Assembly (NCBI GenBank): GCA_041395205.1
Contig: JAWLAZ010000001.1
Span: forward strand, 620,001 to 684,000
Reading direction: 5' to 3'
Origin: JAHEFU01 sp041395205
GTDB lineage: Bacteria; 4484-113; JAFGCY01
Length of the DNA stretch: 64,000 nt
Position 1 is the first letter of the stretch, and every line of letters begins with the position of its first letter. Shown one piece after another: positions 43,680 through 52,909 of this stretch. The position numbers and the translations under genes are program-made. The notes beneath the pieces are model-generated. The model did not search any database. It saw nothing but the letters and a program-made list of their open reading frames with translations, and was not told where the DNA came from.

Positions 43680-44090
43680 TGCTGCGGACCGTGCAGGTTG
43701 TCAGTCAGCCGTCTGCGCTCCAGCGGGAACCGATCCCCGCTCCCTGTTCCCTCACACTGATCTCTGATCCCCAATCCCTGGTCCCCGGTCCCCGGTCCCT
43801 GATCTCCGGTCCCTGATCTCCGGTCCCTGATTAAATGCGCGCGAGGAAGATCATTCAGAGAGGATTCAGGTTGGCGGACAATGTTGTGCGACAGCCACGC
43901 CCCGGCGTGGTCGCACCTCCGTTCCCGCTCCCCCGTTGCCAACTCGCCCGACTGACATCGGGCCTCCTCCGGCGGCAGGGTGCCGCCGCTACAAGTCCCT
44001 GATCCCCGGTCCCTGGTCCCTCACACTGGTCCCCGGTCCCTTCTTTCCGGTCCCCGGTCCCTGGTCCCGGGTCCCTGAAGTAGAGCCACA
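43680..44090. repeat. Heptamer arrays and GTAG-type hairpin
   Basis: CGGTCCC/TGATCCC/TGATCTC heptamers at 43735-43830 and 43995-44080. An imperfect GGCGGCA/TGCCGCC hairpin followed by GCTAC at about 43970-43990. A CTCCGTTCC-like flank is shared with 38560 and 54130. No gene. Confidence 0.85.
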
Positions 44091-44094
44091 GGCT

Positions 44095-45276
44095 CTACTT
44101 CGCGACGAAGTCCTTCAGGCGGGCCATGCCCTTCTCGATGTCCGCGTCAGGCGTTGCCAGCGAAAGCCGGAAGAAGCCCTCGCCATACCAGCCATAGGCG
44201 CGGCCGGGGCCGACCACCAGCCCGGTCTCGTTCAGCAGCCGGCTGCACCAGGCGAAGCTGTCGGTTTCGCCCTCCGGCAGGCGGCACCACACGAAGATGC
44301 TGCCCCCCGGGCGGTAGTTGGCGATCCCGATCCGGTCCAGCTCATCGCAGATCCGGTCGCGGCGCTCGCGGTAGTGGTTGCGGTTCTCCCGCAGGAAGGG
44401 GTCGCAGCGCTCGTCGTCAAGGATCTTCGCGCAGGCGATCTGGATCGCATTGAAGGTCCCGCTGTCGACATTGCTCTTGACGGTCCCGAGGCCCTCGATC
44501 AGCAGCGGGTTGCCGACGGCGAAGCCGCAGCGCCAGCCCGTCATGTTGAAGCTCTTGGAGAAGGAGTGGAACTCGATCACGCAGTCCAGCGCACCCTCGA
44601 ATTCCAGCATGCTGGCGGGCGGGTTGTCCTCATCGTAGAAGACCTCGACATAGGCCGCATCCGAGACGAGGATGATGTCATGCTCGCGGGCGAACTGCAC
44701 CACGTCGTTTAGGTACTCCCGCGGTGCCAGGCGCCCGGTCGGGTTGTGCGGGAAATTGAGGTAGCGCACCTTGGCGCGGCTGATCATCTCCTTCGTCAGC
44801 TCGTCGCTCATGTTGGGCAGGAAGTCGTTGTCAGGATGCACCGGCAGGGTGGAGCTGGCACCGCCGAACATGCGGGCCACGGTGCCGAACACGGGGTAGA
44901 GCGGATCCGGCTCGATCACGTGGTCGCCGGGGTTGACGATCGCGCGGCAGACATTGGCGAGCGCCTCCTTGCTCCCGAGCGTCGTCATCACGTTCTCCAT
45001 CCCGAGCCCCGTCACGCCGAAGCGACGCTCCATGTAGCGCAGGGCGGATTCCAGCAGGCGCGGATGGCCCTTGTAGCTCGGGTAGCGATGGTTGCCGCTG
45101 GCCATCACCTCATCCGCCAGATGCTGGCGCATCCACTCGGGGGGATCCCGGTCGGGATCGCCGATGCCCATCGAGACGGTGTCAATCCCGCGGGCGCGGG
45201 CCTCGTCACGGGCCTTGTCAATCTGGGCGAACAGGTAGGGCGGAAGCTTCTTCAGCCGCTCGGCAAGCTGGATCAT
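44095..45276 (-). CDS. Class I/II PLP aminotransferase, LL-diaminopimelate aminotransferase-like
   Basis: 393 residues. VSMGIGDPDRDPPEWM, NHRYPSYKGHPRLLES, NPGDHVIEPDPLYPVF, LNFPHNPTGRLAP and the PLP-lysine block HSFSKSFNMTGWRCGFAVGN are all in place. The motifs sit closest to DapL/aspartate aminotransferases, which make LL-diaminopimelate for lysine and murein; another amino-acid substrate is possible. GAGGAG lies about eight bases before ATG, with TATACT about 30 bases upstream, so this gene has a normal leader. Confidence 0.85.
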   Translation of the reverse strand: MIQLAERLKKLPPYLFAQIDKARDEARARGIDTVSMGIGDPDRDPPEWMRQHLADEVMASGNHRYPSYKGHPRLLESALRYMERRFGVTGLGMENVMTTLGSKEALANVCRAIVNPGDHVIEPDPLYPVFGTVARMFGGASSTLPVHPDNDFLPNMSDELTKEMISRAKVRYLNFPHNPTGRLAPREYLNDVVQFAREHDIILVSDAAYVEVFYDEDNPPASMLEFEGALDCVIEFHSFSKSFNMTGWRCGFAVGNPLLIEGLGTVKSNVDSGTFNAIQIACAKILDDERCDPFLRENRNHYRERRDRICDELDRIGIANYRPGGSIFVWCRLPEGETDSFAWCSRLLNETGLVVGPGRAYGWYGEGFFRLSLATPDADIEKGMARLKDFVAK

Positions 45277-45349
45277 CCGTTAAGTCTCCTCATGGAAAGT
45301 GCTGAGTATAACACCGCCGGGGCTGTCAACCGGAGGCTCCCGGGGCCGC

Positions 45350-46567
45350 TCAGGCGATGCCGTCCAGCACTTGCCGGAGCATGCTGCAGCAGTACTCCAC
45401 GTCGCCGTCCGCCATGCCCGGATAGAAGGGCAGGCTGATCACGCGCTCGCTGACGGAAAGCGCGACCGGGCAGTCCGTGGGCTGCGTGCCGAAGCGTTCA
45501 CGGTAGAAGCGTGTGCCCGGCAGGCTGATGTAGTGTACGTAGCTTTCCACCAGCTCCTCGCGCAGGCCGTTGATCACGGCGTTGCGGGCCTCGAAGCGGC
45601 TCAGGCCGCTGCGGCTGCCCGCCCAGTCCTCGCTGAGCCGCACCACCAGCAGGTGCTGGCCATGCAGGCTCTGCGGGTCCGCCTGCGGGATCTCGATGCG
45701 CGGATCAGCAGCCAGCAGGCTGGCGTACAGCGCGGCCAGTTCAGTGCGGCGCCGATGATTGGCATCCAGCTTGCTGAGCTGCACCAGGCCGAGCGCGGCC
45801 TGGATGTCGAACATGTTGTACTTGAACCCGGCGGCCTCGATGTCGTAGAGCTGGAAACCCTCGCCGCTGTAGCGCTTCCAGGCATTGCGGCTCATGCCGT
45901 GCAGGCCGGTCACGCGCGCGCGCTCCAGGTCAGCCTCGTCGCGGCAGCAGAGCATCCCACCCTCGGCGGTGATCAGGTTCTTCGTGGCATAGAAGCTGTA
46001 GCAGGCGAAGCGCGAACCGCCGGCCACGCCCACGGGCCGGCCGTTGAGCTCGGTCTCCACCGCATGCGCGCAGTCCTCGCTCACGAACAGTCCGTGCCGC
46101 TCCGCAAGCTCATGCAGGGCCGGCATGGCGCAGGCGATTCCGCCGTAGTGTACGGGCACGATGGCCTTCGTCCGGCCATTTATCAGGCGCTCCACACTGG
46201 CCGGGTCGATGCACTGGCTGTCCGGCAGCACATCCGCGAAAACCGGGCTCGCCCCGCAGTGCACCACCGTGTTCGCCGTCGCCGCGAAGGTCAGGGCCGG
46301 GACGATCACCTCATCCCCGGGCCCGACCCCGCCGCAGAGCAGGGCCAGGTGCAGCGCCGCCGTGCAGGAATTCAGTCCCAGCGCATGCGGGGCCTGGACG
46401 CGGGCCGCGAAGGCCTGCTCGAAGTCCTGGGTGCGCGGGCCGCGGGTCAGCCAGCTGCTCTGCAGCACCTCAAGCACGGCCGCCTGCTCGGCGGGGCCCA
46501 GGTCATGGCGGTGGAGCCTCAGGAGCTCCCCGCGGCGCGGAACTTTCTGGTACATTACAGCGTCCAT
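45350..46567 (-). CDS. DegT/DnrJ/EryC1 sugar aminotransferase
   Basis: 405 residues. NSCTAALHLALL, VIVPALTFAATANTV, VPVHYGGIACAMPAL, SEDCAHAVET and the PLP-lysine block YSFYATKNLITAEGGM define this fold-type I family. It aminates keto-sugars bound to NDP or UDP, for surface glycans. ATG 46567 has GATAAT exactly six bases upstream and no Shine-Dalgarno site; an ATG four codons later (MYQK) is also possible. Not in a visible glycan cluster. Confidence 0.9.
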   Translation of the reverse strand: MDAVMYQKVPRRGELLRLHRHDLGPAEQAAVLEVLQSSWLTRGPRTQDFEQAFAARVQAPHALGLNSCTAALHLALLCGGVGPGDEVIVPALTFAATANTVVHCGASPVFADVLPDSQCIDPASVERLINGRTKAIVPVHYGGIACAMPALHELAERHGLFVSEDCAHAVETELNGRPVGVAGGSRFACYSFYATKNLITAEGGMLCCRDEADLERARVTGLHGMSRNAWKRYSGEGFQLYDIEAAGFKYNMFDIQAALGLVQLSKLDANHRRRTELAALYASLLAADPRIEIPQADPQSLHGQHLLVVRLSEDWAGSRSGLSRFEARNAVINGLREELVESYVHYISLPGTRFYRERFGTQPTDCPVALSVSERVISLPFYPGMADGDVEYCCSMLRQVLDGIA

Positions 46568-46573
46568 TGCGAC

Positions 46574-46579
46574 ATTATC
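46574..46579 (-). promoter_or_regulatory. -10 element, leaderless promoter
   Basis: GATAAT on the minus strand, six bases before ATG 46567. Confidence 0.45.
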
Positions 46580-46653
46580 GGCAGCGGTGCGGTGTTAATA
46601 TAGCTGCTCGGTAATCCCATTAATAATCAACTAAGACCCATCAGGGGAACACT

Positions 46654-47982
46654 ATGCGATTCTATTCCATGCTGCTGGCGGCCGTGATGGCGATCATGGT
46701 CCTGCCCGGCATTGCTAACGCGGAAATCAATGCGGAGACGAGGGCGGAAGCCATTGCCCGCATCCAGGAGCGCGATCCGAACTACGGCGGCGGTGCCCAC
46801 AGCGGCGGCGGCGCTCAGGCTGCCGGAATGATGGGCATGCAGCGCGGCGACAGCGCCTGGGAGGAATTCTGGGTGCAGGACATCGACTTCCGGCCCTTCA
46901 TGAGCCGCCTGCACACCGTGCTGATGGAGGACCCGGGTCTGGCTGAGTGCGGCGCCCGCGATGACATCATGGCCTTCCTCGAGCAGATGTACCTGTTCAA
47001 CATGGGCACGATGCACAGCGAGATGGCGATCAGCGGCGACGACATCAGCTTCATGTTCGCTGAAACCGTGCATGAACTGCCGGAGGACAGCGGCCCGGCG
47101 CGGATGCTGGCCCTGCCGGACCGCGAGCTGGAGAGCTTCAAGCTCGTTGACAACGGTGACTTCATGCTCTACCTCGGCCTGCAGCACGTGCCCGCCAAGC
47201 TGATGATCCAGCTGGACGAGGTGATGAAGCAGCAGGAGATGGCGGAGGGCATGGAAGGCCCGCTCTCCGAGATCTTCGGCGGGATGGACATCGAGGAGCT
47301 GCAGCAGAGTCTGGCGCTGATGAAGGCCATGCAGATCGACAAGATGGTTGACAACTCGCTCTCCGGCGAGATCGCCATTGCGCTGTTCGACATGCCGGAA
47401 CTCGGCACGCTGATGGAGAACGGCGGGATGGGCCCCGAGGAGATCAGCGCGGCCGTGGCGATCGGCATCAAGGACCCGGCCTACGTGCGTGAGATGATCG
47501 GCACCTATGGCAGCGAGGTCGGGATCACGCCGCGTGCCGACAGCGGTGCCAACGGCTGGGACGTCTTCGACGTGCCGATGATGCCCGGTCTCGGGATCGT
47601 GATGAATGACAGCCTGCTCGTGGCCACCACCGACGTGGACGGCGTGCTGGGCCGCATGGGCGACCAGCCGGTGCTGGAGGCCGGGGCCTGCCAGGCACAC
47701 ATGGTGCTGAACATGGCAGCGCTCAACGGCAAGTTCGTGGCTCCCGGCATGAAGCTGCTGGCCACGGAAATCTCCGATGATGAGGAGACCTACTGGCCGG
47801 TGGACAGCATGAAGTACCTCTGGAACGTCCCCGAGGAGGAAGGGCTGGGCTACATGACCATGTCCAGCCGCTTCGATGGCAGCGCCAGCTGCGAGATGCA
47901 CATGAAGAAGGCCGTGTTCCAGTACCTGATGTACTACATGAGCACGATCGGAGCCGGCGCGATCCAGAGCGAGCTGCACTGA
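46654..47982 (+). CDS. Secreted Met-rich hypothetical protein
   Basis: 442 residues with a signal peptide ending PGIANA. The mature protein is acidic and unusually rich in Met (for example MAEGMEGPLSEIFGGMDIEE, MLYLGLQHVPAKLMIQLDEV). Two related halves may exist, each with an FxFMFAE/VDGVLGRMGD-like strand-helix pattern of the DUF3352 type, but I am not sure. AGGGGA lies about six bases before ATG. It is transcribed away from the sugar aminotransferase. Confidence 0.6.
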   Translation: MRFYSMLLAAVMAIMVLPGIANAEINAETRAEAIARIQERDPNYGGGAHSGGGAQAAGMMGMQRGDSAWEEFWVQDIDFRPFMSRLHTVLMEDPGLAECGARDDIMAFLEQMYLFNMGTMHSEMAISGDDISFMFAETVHELPEDSGPARMLALPDRELESFKLVDNGDFMLYLGLQHVPAKLMIQLDEVMKQQEMAEGMEGPLSEIFGGMDIEELQQSLALMKAMQIDKMVDNSLSGEIAIALFDMPELGTLMENGGMGPEEISAAVAIGIKDPAYVREMIGTYGSEVGITPRADSGANGWDVFDVPMMPGLGIVMNDSLLVATTDVDGVLGRMGDQPVLEAGACQAHMVLNMAALNGKFVAPGMKLLATEISDDEETYWPVDSMKYLWNVPEEEGLGYMTMSSRFDGSASCEMHMKKAVFQYLMYYMSTIGAGAIQSELH

Positions 47983-47990
47983 GTGATCTG

Positions 47991-48014
47991 CCGCCTCGTG
48001 CAAGCACTCGGCGG
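47991..48014 (-). repeat. G.A-step REP hairpin, copy 6
   Basis: Read on the minus strand: CCGCC/GGCGG, GA/GA, inner GTGC/GCAC, all pairs Watson-Crick. Starts nine bases after the preceding stop codon. Confidence 0.85.
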
Positions 48015-48079
48015 TCTGGCGCTGCGGCTGCGCATTCGCGCATCCGGGTCGCGCTGAAGCTGCATTGATCTGCCGCCTC

Positions 48080-48330
48080 GTGCAGGCGGAGGCCGGATGT
48101 CAGTCCGGCTGGGAGGCTGGAATTCATTCCGGCAACACGGAGGTCGAAGCTTGCTTCGGCAACTGAGGTCGGATGTCATTCCGGCAACATGGAGGTCGAA
48201 GCTTGCTTCGGCAACTGAGGCCGGATGTGAGTCTGGCAACACGGAGCTCAGTCCCGTCGGAGGCAGGACTGACGCGGGGTGCGGCATCCCGCGAAGCAGG
48301 ATGCAGCTGAAGATACATTGATCCAACGGA
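48080..48330. repeat. GGAGG hairpin array
   Basis: Units with arms CCGGA/TCCGG (TGTCAG loop), CGAAG/CTTCG (CTTG loop, twice) and imperfect variants (TGTCAT, TGTGAG loops), spaced by CAACA and GGAGG or GAGG. Confidence 0.8.
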
Positions 48331-48355
48331 GGGGAGCCCCTGGGCTCCCCTTTTT
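48331..48355 (+). terminator. Rho-independent terminator, copy A
   Basis: GGGGAGCCC/GGGCTCCCC with loop CT, followed by TTTTT. Belongs to a segment of about 100 bases repeated at 48774-48873. Confidence 0.85.
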
Positions 48356-48362
48356 GTTTTGG

Positions 48363-48490
48363 TAGCCGAGTCGCCGAGTCGCCGAGTCGCCGAGTCGCCG
48401 AGTCAATGAGTCAATGAGTCAATGAGTCAATGAGTCAACGAGTCACCGGGTCACCGAGTCGCCGAGTCACCGAGTAAGTGAGTCAAAGAG
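48363..48490. repeat. GAGTC octamer array
   Basis: About 16 tandem octamers, first GCCGAGTC (five), then AATGAGTC (five), then mixed AACGAGTC and ACCGAGTC. The block-wise change shows local homogenisation. Confidence 0.9.
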
Positions 48491-48524
48491 TCAAGGTGCG
48501 TCCAGCTGACAAGGCTCCATCCCA

Positions 48525-48873
48525 GCGGAGGCCGGATGTGAGTCCGGCAACATGGAGGCCGGAATTCATTCTGGCAACTGAGGTCGGATGCGAGTCCGGC
48601 AACACGGAGCTCGAAGCTTGCTTCGGCAACTGAGGCCGGATGCGGGTCCGGCAACACGGAGCTCGAAGCTTGCTTCGGCACCTGAGGCCGGATGCGGGTC
48701 TGGCAACACGGAGCTCGAAGCTGGCTTCGGCAACTGAGGTCGGTTGCGAGTCCGGCAACACGGAGCTCCGTCCCGCCGGAGGCAGGACTGACTAGGGGTG
48801 CGGCATCCCGCGAAGCAGGATGCCGCTTAAGATACTTTGATCCAACGGAGGGTGCCCCTGGGCTCCCCTTTTT
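48525..48873. repeat. GGAGG hairpin array and duplicated terminator
   Basis: Six or more hairpin units (CCGGA/TCCGG, CGAAG/CTTCG and variants), then 48774-48873, a diverged copy of 48255-48355. The second terminator stem (GGGTGCCC/GGGCTCCC) is damaged but the T tract remains. Confidence 0.8.
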
Positions 48874-49041
48874 GCATTTCTCGATTTCCAGATTGAATCA
48901 GCATTCTCACTCCACACTTCCGCTGCAATCTGGAGAAACAGCTCCGGAATGAGTCACTGGGGATGTTCACAGTTGCGCAATCCAGTTAGACTGCAGTCAG
49001 TCGTTTGGATGCTTGCCAGTACTGGCACCGGGGGTAAGAGC

Positions 49042-51321
49042 ATGCATGAGTCCTGCAGGTCAGCCTTGATCGTTTGCGTGATCCTGACTCTGGCGGCCAC
49101 GCAGCCGGGCTGTGCCGTGCAGCGTGATCCTGCCGGGCAGTCCCTGAGCCCCGTTTCCGCACCGGCCGCGGAATCCCCCGCGAACCCGCTCCGGCCCTAC
49201 CCGCAATTGCCATCTTTGCAGGAACTCGAACGGGCCGCCAACGAGTATTCGGATTTCAATTCACAGTGGCGAATGGGCGATGGTTATTCCTCCGTTCCGA
49301 TTGAACCGCAGAATGTCACGGATGGCGTATTCATGCCCCTGAATGATCCCGGATCGGGGATTGCCAATTGTGCCTGGGCGATGTATCGCTTTTATCGACT
49401 TGAAGAGCTGGCCGATGACCAGCCACTGCGGCTGTACTGGCTGGATACCGCCCCTGCATCAGGGGAGTGCTTTGTTGCCTACAGTGATTACTCCACCGGC
49501 CGCTGGACCTGGCAGGAAGCTCTCGCTGGAGAAGTGCTGATAAGCAACATTGAACAGAGGATTTCGGAAGACTCCGAGATGTTTGCGGTGGTCCTGCTGC
49601 CTGGCGGTCAGCCCCGTGAGCTGGAAAGGATCGTGCTGGGAGAAGTTCCCCCGGCCATCCACTTCACTGACAACCGCAGGCAGCTTCCGGATCTGAACTT
49701 CGCGCCATTCAACCTGATCGTTGATGCCAGTGGAACGGAACAGGTTGGCGCAGCGATTGCCGGTTTCGACTTCGATTTCGAGGGAGACGGGACATGGGAC
49801 GTCCTGGGTGACGAGGACGGGATTGTCAACACAGTTCTCGGACCGGGCCTGTACGACATCACGGTCCGGGTGAGTGATATCGACGGATTTTCTGACATTT
49901 CCAATCGCAGTGGCTGGGAACCACTCGAAGTATTCGATCCCGGCACCCTGCCTCCCGTACCTGTGCTGGCCGCGGATGTGCTGAGCGGGCCGGCGCCGCT
50001 CACGGTGACGATAGATCCATCCGGCAGCTATGACCCGGATGGCAGTGTTGAGTACTACGAATGGGACTTCAATGATGATGGCGAGAAGGATCTTGGGACC
50101 TTCACTCCGGAACCTCAGACCATCACCCTGCAGGGCCTGGGAACGAGGACCGTTGCCCTGTCTGTCCGCGACGACCAGCACAAATGGGCGAGGGGCACAA
50201 TCAGCTTCGAGCTGACTGCAGGCTGGGTCAGCACCCAGCTTTCGTCCGTCATGAATGTGGCAACTGACTTCGAGCTGGTGAGCGTTGGCAGTGGAGAGGA
50301 TGCCCGGGCCCTGCTGGCCTGCATGGATCTCGACAGCAATCAGGTGCTGGTCAGCCGTGCAGTGGATGAGGCCGGAAGCCTGTGGGGCAGTTTCGTGACG
50401 GCGGCAACGGAGGAGCTTGACCTCGGAATGGGCGACCATCTTGAGATGCTGGCGGCGGAGGATGGCAGTACGCTCTTCCTGGCTTATGATGCCTTCAACC
50501 CCGATGTGCTGGTATTCGGGCGGGAACTCAATTTCCTCTCCGCTGCCGATGCACTGGGCGACAGCTGGAATGCGGTTCAGGTACTGGAGGATGATCAGAA
50601 CACCGGACTTGGAAGCCTGACGATCCTGAACGGCAAGCCCTGCATCGGTGCAACCCGGAAGTATGGCAATGTTGGCAGCAGGCCGGTGATGCTCCTTGCG
50701 GAGGATCCCGCTGGGATGGCCTGGGCTGCAGCTGTTCCCATACTGGAAATCAATGGAATTGACATCTACAGGGATCTGGTGCTGAGCAGTGTAAGCGTGG
50801 AGGGCAGCCAGCGGCCGATCGCCGCACTGGAGCGGATAGTCGGAGAAACTTCCGGGAGCGTGCATCTGCTGCTCGGGACGGATCCTGCAGGCTCCAGCTG
50901 GAATGAAGTGCTGGTTTTCCCCAGCAAACTACCGGCTGGAATGGACATCGGCAATGGAACGGGATTCCCGATTGTCTGCTGGAACAGAGGTGGGGTTCGC
51001 CGTTCAGGCGACGCAGCCGGAGAGAACTGGGACCTTCCCGTGGTCGATCTCGGGGAAAGCCCGGACAGCAGCATCAATCTGGGATTCTCGAATGGGCAGC
51101 CTTACCTGAATGCTGTTGCCAGACTCAGATATGAGGATTTCGATGCCGCAGTGCTCTATCGTGCTGAGGATGCTGGCTGCGACAATTGGAAGCCGGTTGA
51201 AAGAGCATCGAGGGAAGAGGATTCCGTTACAGCCACGAGGCTGACAATTGTCAACGGCATGCCACTGATTGTGTATTTCGATGCCGGTTCCGGCACCTTC
51301 CGTAGTGCACATTATGAGTAA
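49042..51321 (+). CDS. PKD-domain surface lipoprotein with propeller-like C-terminus
   Basis: 759 residues. The N-terminal hydrophobic segment ends ATQPGC (Cys24), an imperfect lipobox. Residues about 200-300 hold Asp-rich loops (FDFEGDGTWDVLGDEDG, calcium-binding-like). A PKD domain follows at about 310-400 (DPSGSYDPDGSVEYYEWDF). Residues 400-759 are blades with NGKPCIG, NGMPLIVYF and NGQPYLNAV motifs, as in the gene at 40201. Start at ATG 49042 behind GGGGGT. Probably exposed at the cell surface; the ligand is unknown. Confidence 0.7.
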   Translation: MHESCRSALIVCVILTLAATQPGCAVQRDPAGQSLSPVSAPAAESPANPLRPYPQLPSLQELERAANEYSDFNSQWRMGDGYSSVPIEPQNVTDGVFMPLNDPGSGIANCAWAMYRFYRLEELADDQPLRLYWLDTAPASGECFVAYSDYSTGRWTWQEALAGEVLISNIEQRISEDSEMFAVVLLPGGQPRELERIVLGEVPPAIHFTDNRRQLPDLNFAPFNLIVDASGTEQVGAAIAGFDFDFEGDGTWDVLGDEDGIVNTVLGPGLYDITVRVSDIDGFSDISNRSGWEPLEVFDPGTLPPVPVLAADVLSGPAPLTVTIDPSGSYDPDGSVEYYEWDFNDDGEKDLGTFTPEPQTITLQGLGTRTVALSVRDDQHKWARGTISFELTAGWVSTQLSSVMNVATDFELVSVGSGEDARALLACMDLDSNQVLVSRAVDEAGSLWGSFVTAATEELDLGMGDHLEMLAAEDGSTLFLAYDAFNPDVLVFGRELNFLSAADALGDSWNAVQVLEDDQNTGLGSLTILNGKPCIGATRKYGNVGSRPVMLLAEDPAGMAWAAAVPILEINGIDIYRDLVLSSVSVEGSQRPIAALERIVGETSGSVHLLLGTDPAGSSWNEVLVFPSKLPAGMDIGNGTGFPIVCWNRGGVRRSGDAAGENWDLPVVDLGESPDSSINLGFSNGQPYLNAVARLRYEDFDAAVLYRAEDAGCDNWKPVERASREEDSVTATRLTIVNGMPLIVYFDAGSGTFRSAHYE

Positions 51322-51599
51322 CTCAACAAAGCGATGATCTCGGAACTGCGCGCAAAGATCTGGCAGCAATCACAGATTGGCCCACCCTGTCTCTGCATTG
51401 TGAGTCTCGCGTAGCCAGGCAACCCGTCTCCGGGTCAAGGATGCGCACATTTTCAGAGGAATCGTAGCCTCTGAATCATGCAGATACGGAGCCTGCATCA
51501 CAAGTGCGCGCCCTGTCATCAGCAAGGCCTCAGCGGCGACCGCCTGGTTGACTCATCAACAGCGACTGCGGAGTGATGCACTGCGACACCCCCGCGCAC

Positions 51600-52145
51600 T
51601 ATTCACTGCTGCGTTTCGCTGATCCTGCAATACTGAGTACGGTTCCCGCTTCACTGATTCCACTTCACTTCCGACGAATCTCGCTTCACTGTTCACGCAT
51701 CACAGATTACGCATTACTGATTACGCATCACTGATTACGCATCACAATTTACGCATCACGCTTTACTGTTCGCGCATCACAGTGCCATTGTTGCCAGATT
51801 ATGTCCGGACCACGGTCCCTGACTCGGACCCAGACCCGGAAGTCAACTGATGCCTTCCCACTCTCCCGATACGTAGAATTACTACCGGACAGCGCCCCAG
51901 GCGCGTCCGCTCAACATGCATGTTCCATGGAGCTGCACAGCATGGCTCCACTCCGGTTCGCGAGCCTCGCTCCATTAATCATGCGCTACGCATCACTGAT
52001 CCCGCATCACGCTTCACGCATCACTGATCCCGCTTCACTGTTCACGCTTCACGGATCCCGCTTCAAGGATCCCGCATCACTGTTCACGCTTCACGGTTTA
52101 CGGTTTACGCATCATGCTTCACTGATCACACATCACTGTTCACGC
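51600..52145. repeat. GCATCAC/GATCCC/GATTAC short tandem repeats
   Basis: Dense array of GCATCAC, GCTTCAC, TGATCCC and TGATTAC words of 7-9 bases. 51322-51600 is unique sequence with no gene that I can support. Confidence 0.85.
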
Positions 52146-52151
52146 CTCGCG

Positions 52152-52757
52152 TTATAGCTCCGTAGCATGCAGGCTGCTCCAGCGCCATTCATGCGCTGTC
52201 TCACACAGCCCGGCGCTGAGCGGGTTGCTGTGGATATATGCCAGCGCCGCATCAAAGTGCTCCTCCGAGCGGATCCGGCTGAGGAAGTTGCCATCCAGCC
52301 AGACCCGGCCGCTGCGCTGCAGCAGCTTATTGATGCGGTTGGCACTGAAGCCCTTGATCCCGCCCAGCAGCCGCCCGATGGGATGCCCGGCCAGCGGCTC
52401 CATCAGACAGTGCACATGGTTCGGCATGATCACCCAGGCGTGCATCCGGTAGCGCTGCCCGTCGTAGTGCAGCAGGCAGTCCCGCACGATTTCCGCCAGG
52501 GGCTCCTCCCGCAGCCAGCACTGCCCGAGCCCGCGGTCCAGCTCCGGCTCGACCCGGTTGAACAGCCGCCGGCGGTCCTCCGGTTCCAGCCCCTGGCGCA
52601 GCTGATACATCCGCCGCGGGGGCACGGCATCCACGAGCTGGAAGGTCACGGCCTGCAGCTCACTGCCGGGCGCCGGACGCCGGACCTCCCCTGATCCTCC
52701 TGCATCTGCCTGTCTGGCAGGCTCCGTGACGGCTGCGAGCGTCTGAGTTTCCGCCAT
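52152..52757 (-). CDS. REP-associated tyrosine transposase (RAYT, Y1/HUH family)
   Basis: 201 residues. Contains the Y1 signature: YRMHAWVIMPNHVHCL with the HUH pair His114/His116, GGIKGFSANRINKLLQRSG, and LAYIHSNPLSAGL with the probable catalytic Tyr174, ending WRWSSL. RAYTs are single-copy relatives of IS200/IS605 TnpA that cut single-stranded DNA at REP hairpins and are thought to spread them. ATG 52757 is chosen because GGAGGA lies six bases upstream; an ATG two codons earlier is too close. The window's covarying hairpins are the natural substrate candidates. No left/right IS ends are seen, as expected for a domesticated RAYT. Confidence 0.9.
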   Translation of the reverse strand: MAETQTLAAVTEPARQADAGGSGEVRRPAPGSELQAVTFQLVDAVPPRRMYQLRQGLEPEDRRRLFNRVEPELDRGLGQCWLREEPLAEIVRDCLLHYDGQRYRMHAWVIMPNHVHCLMEPLAGHPIGRLLGGIKGFSANRINKLLQRSGRVWLDGNFLSRIRSEEHFDAALAYIHSNPLSAGLCETAHEWRWSSLHATEL

Positions 52758-52862
52758 ATCCATTCCTCCCTACTTTACTGAGGTGTCTGGGCATTTACTA
52801 CCCGTAAGTATAGCATGAAAATGACAGAAATCTACTAAACATGATAATAAATGATTTAATGC

Positions 52863-52891
52863 TTGCAATGACATGACATAACAGGTATAAT
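52863..52891 (+). promoter_or_regulatory. Sigma-70-like promoter
   Basis: TTGCAA (52863-52868), a 17-base spacer and TATAAT (52886-52891), 18 bases before the ATG of the next gene. Confidence 0.7.
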
Positions 52892-52909
52892 AGCTGTCAG
52901 GAGGAAGTC

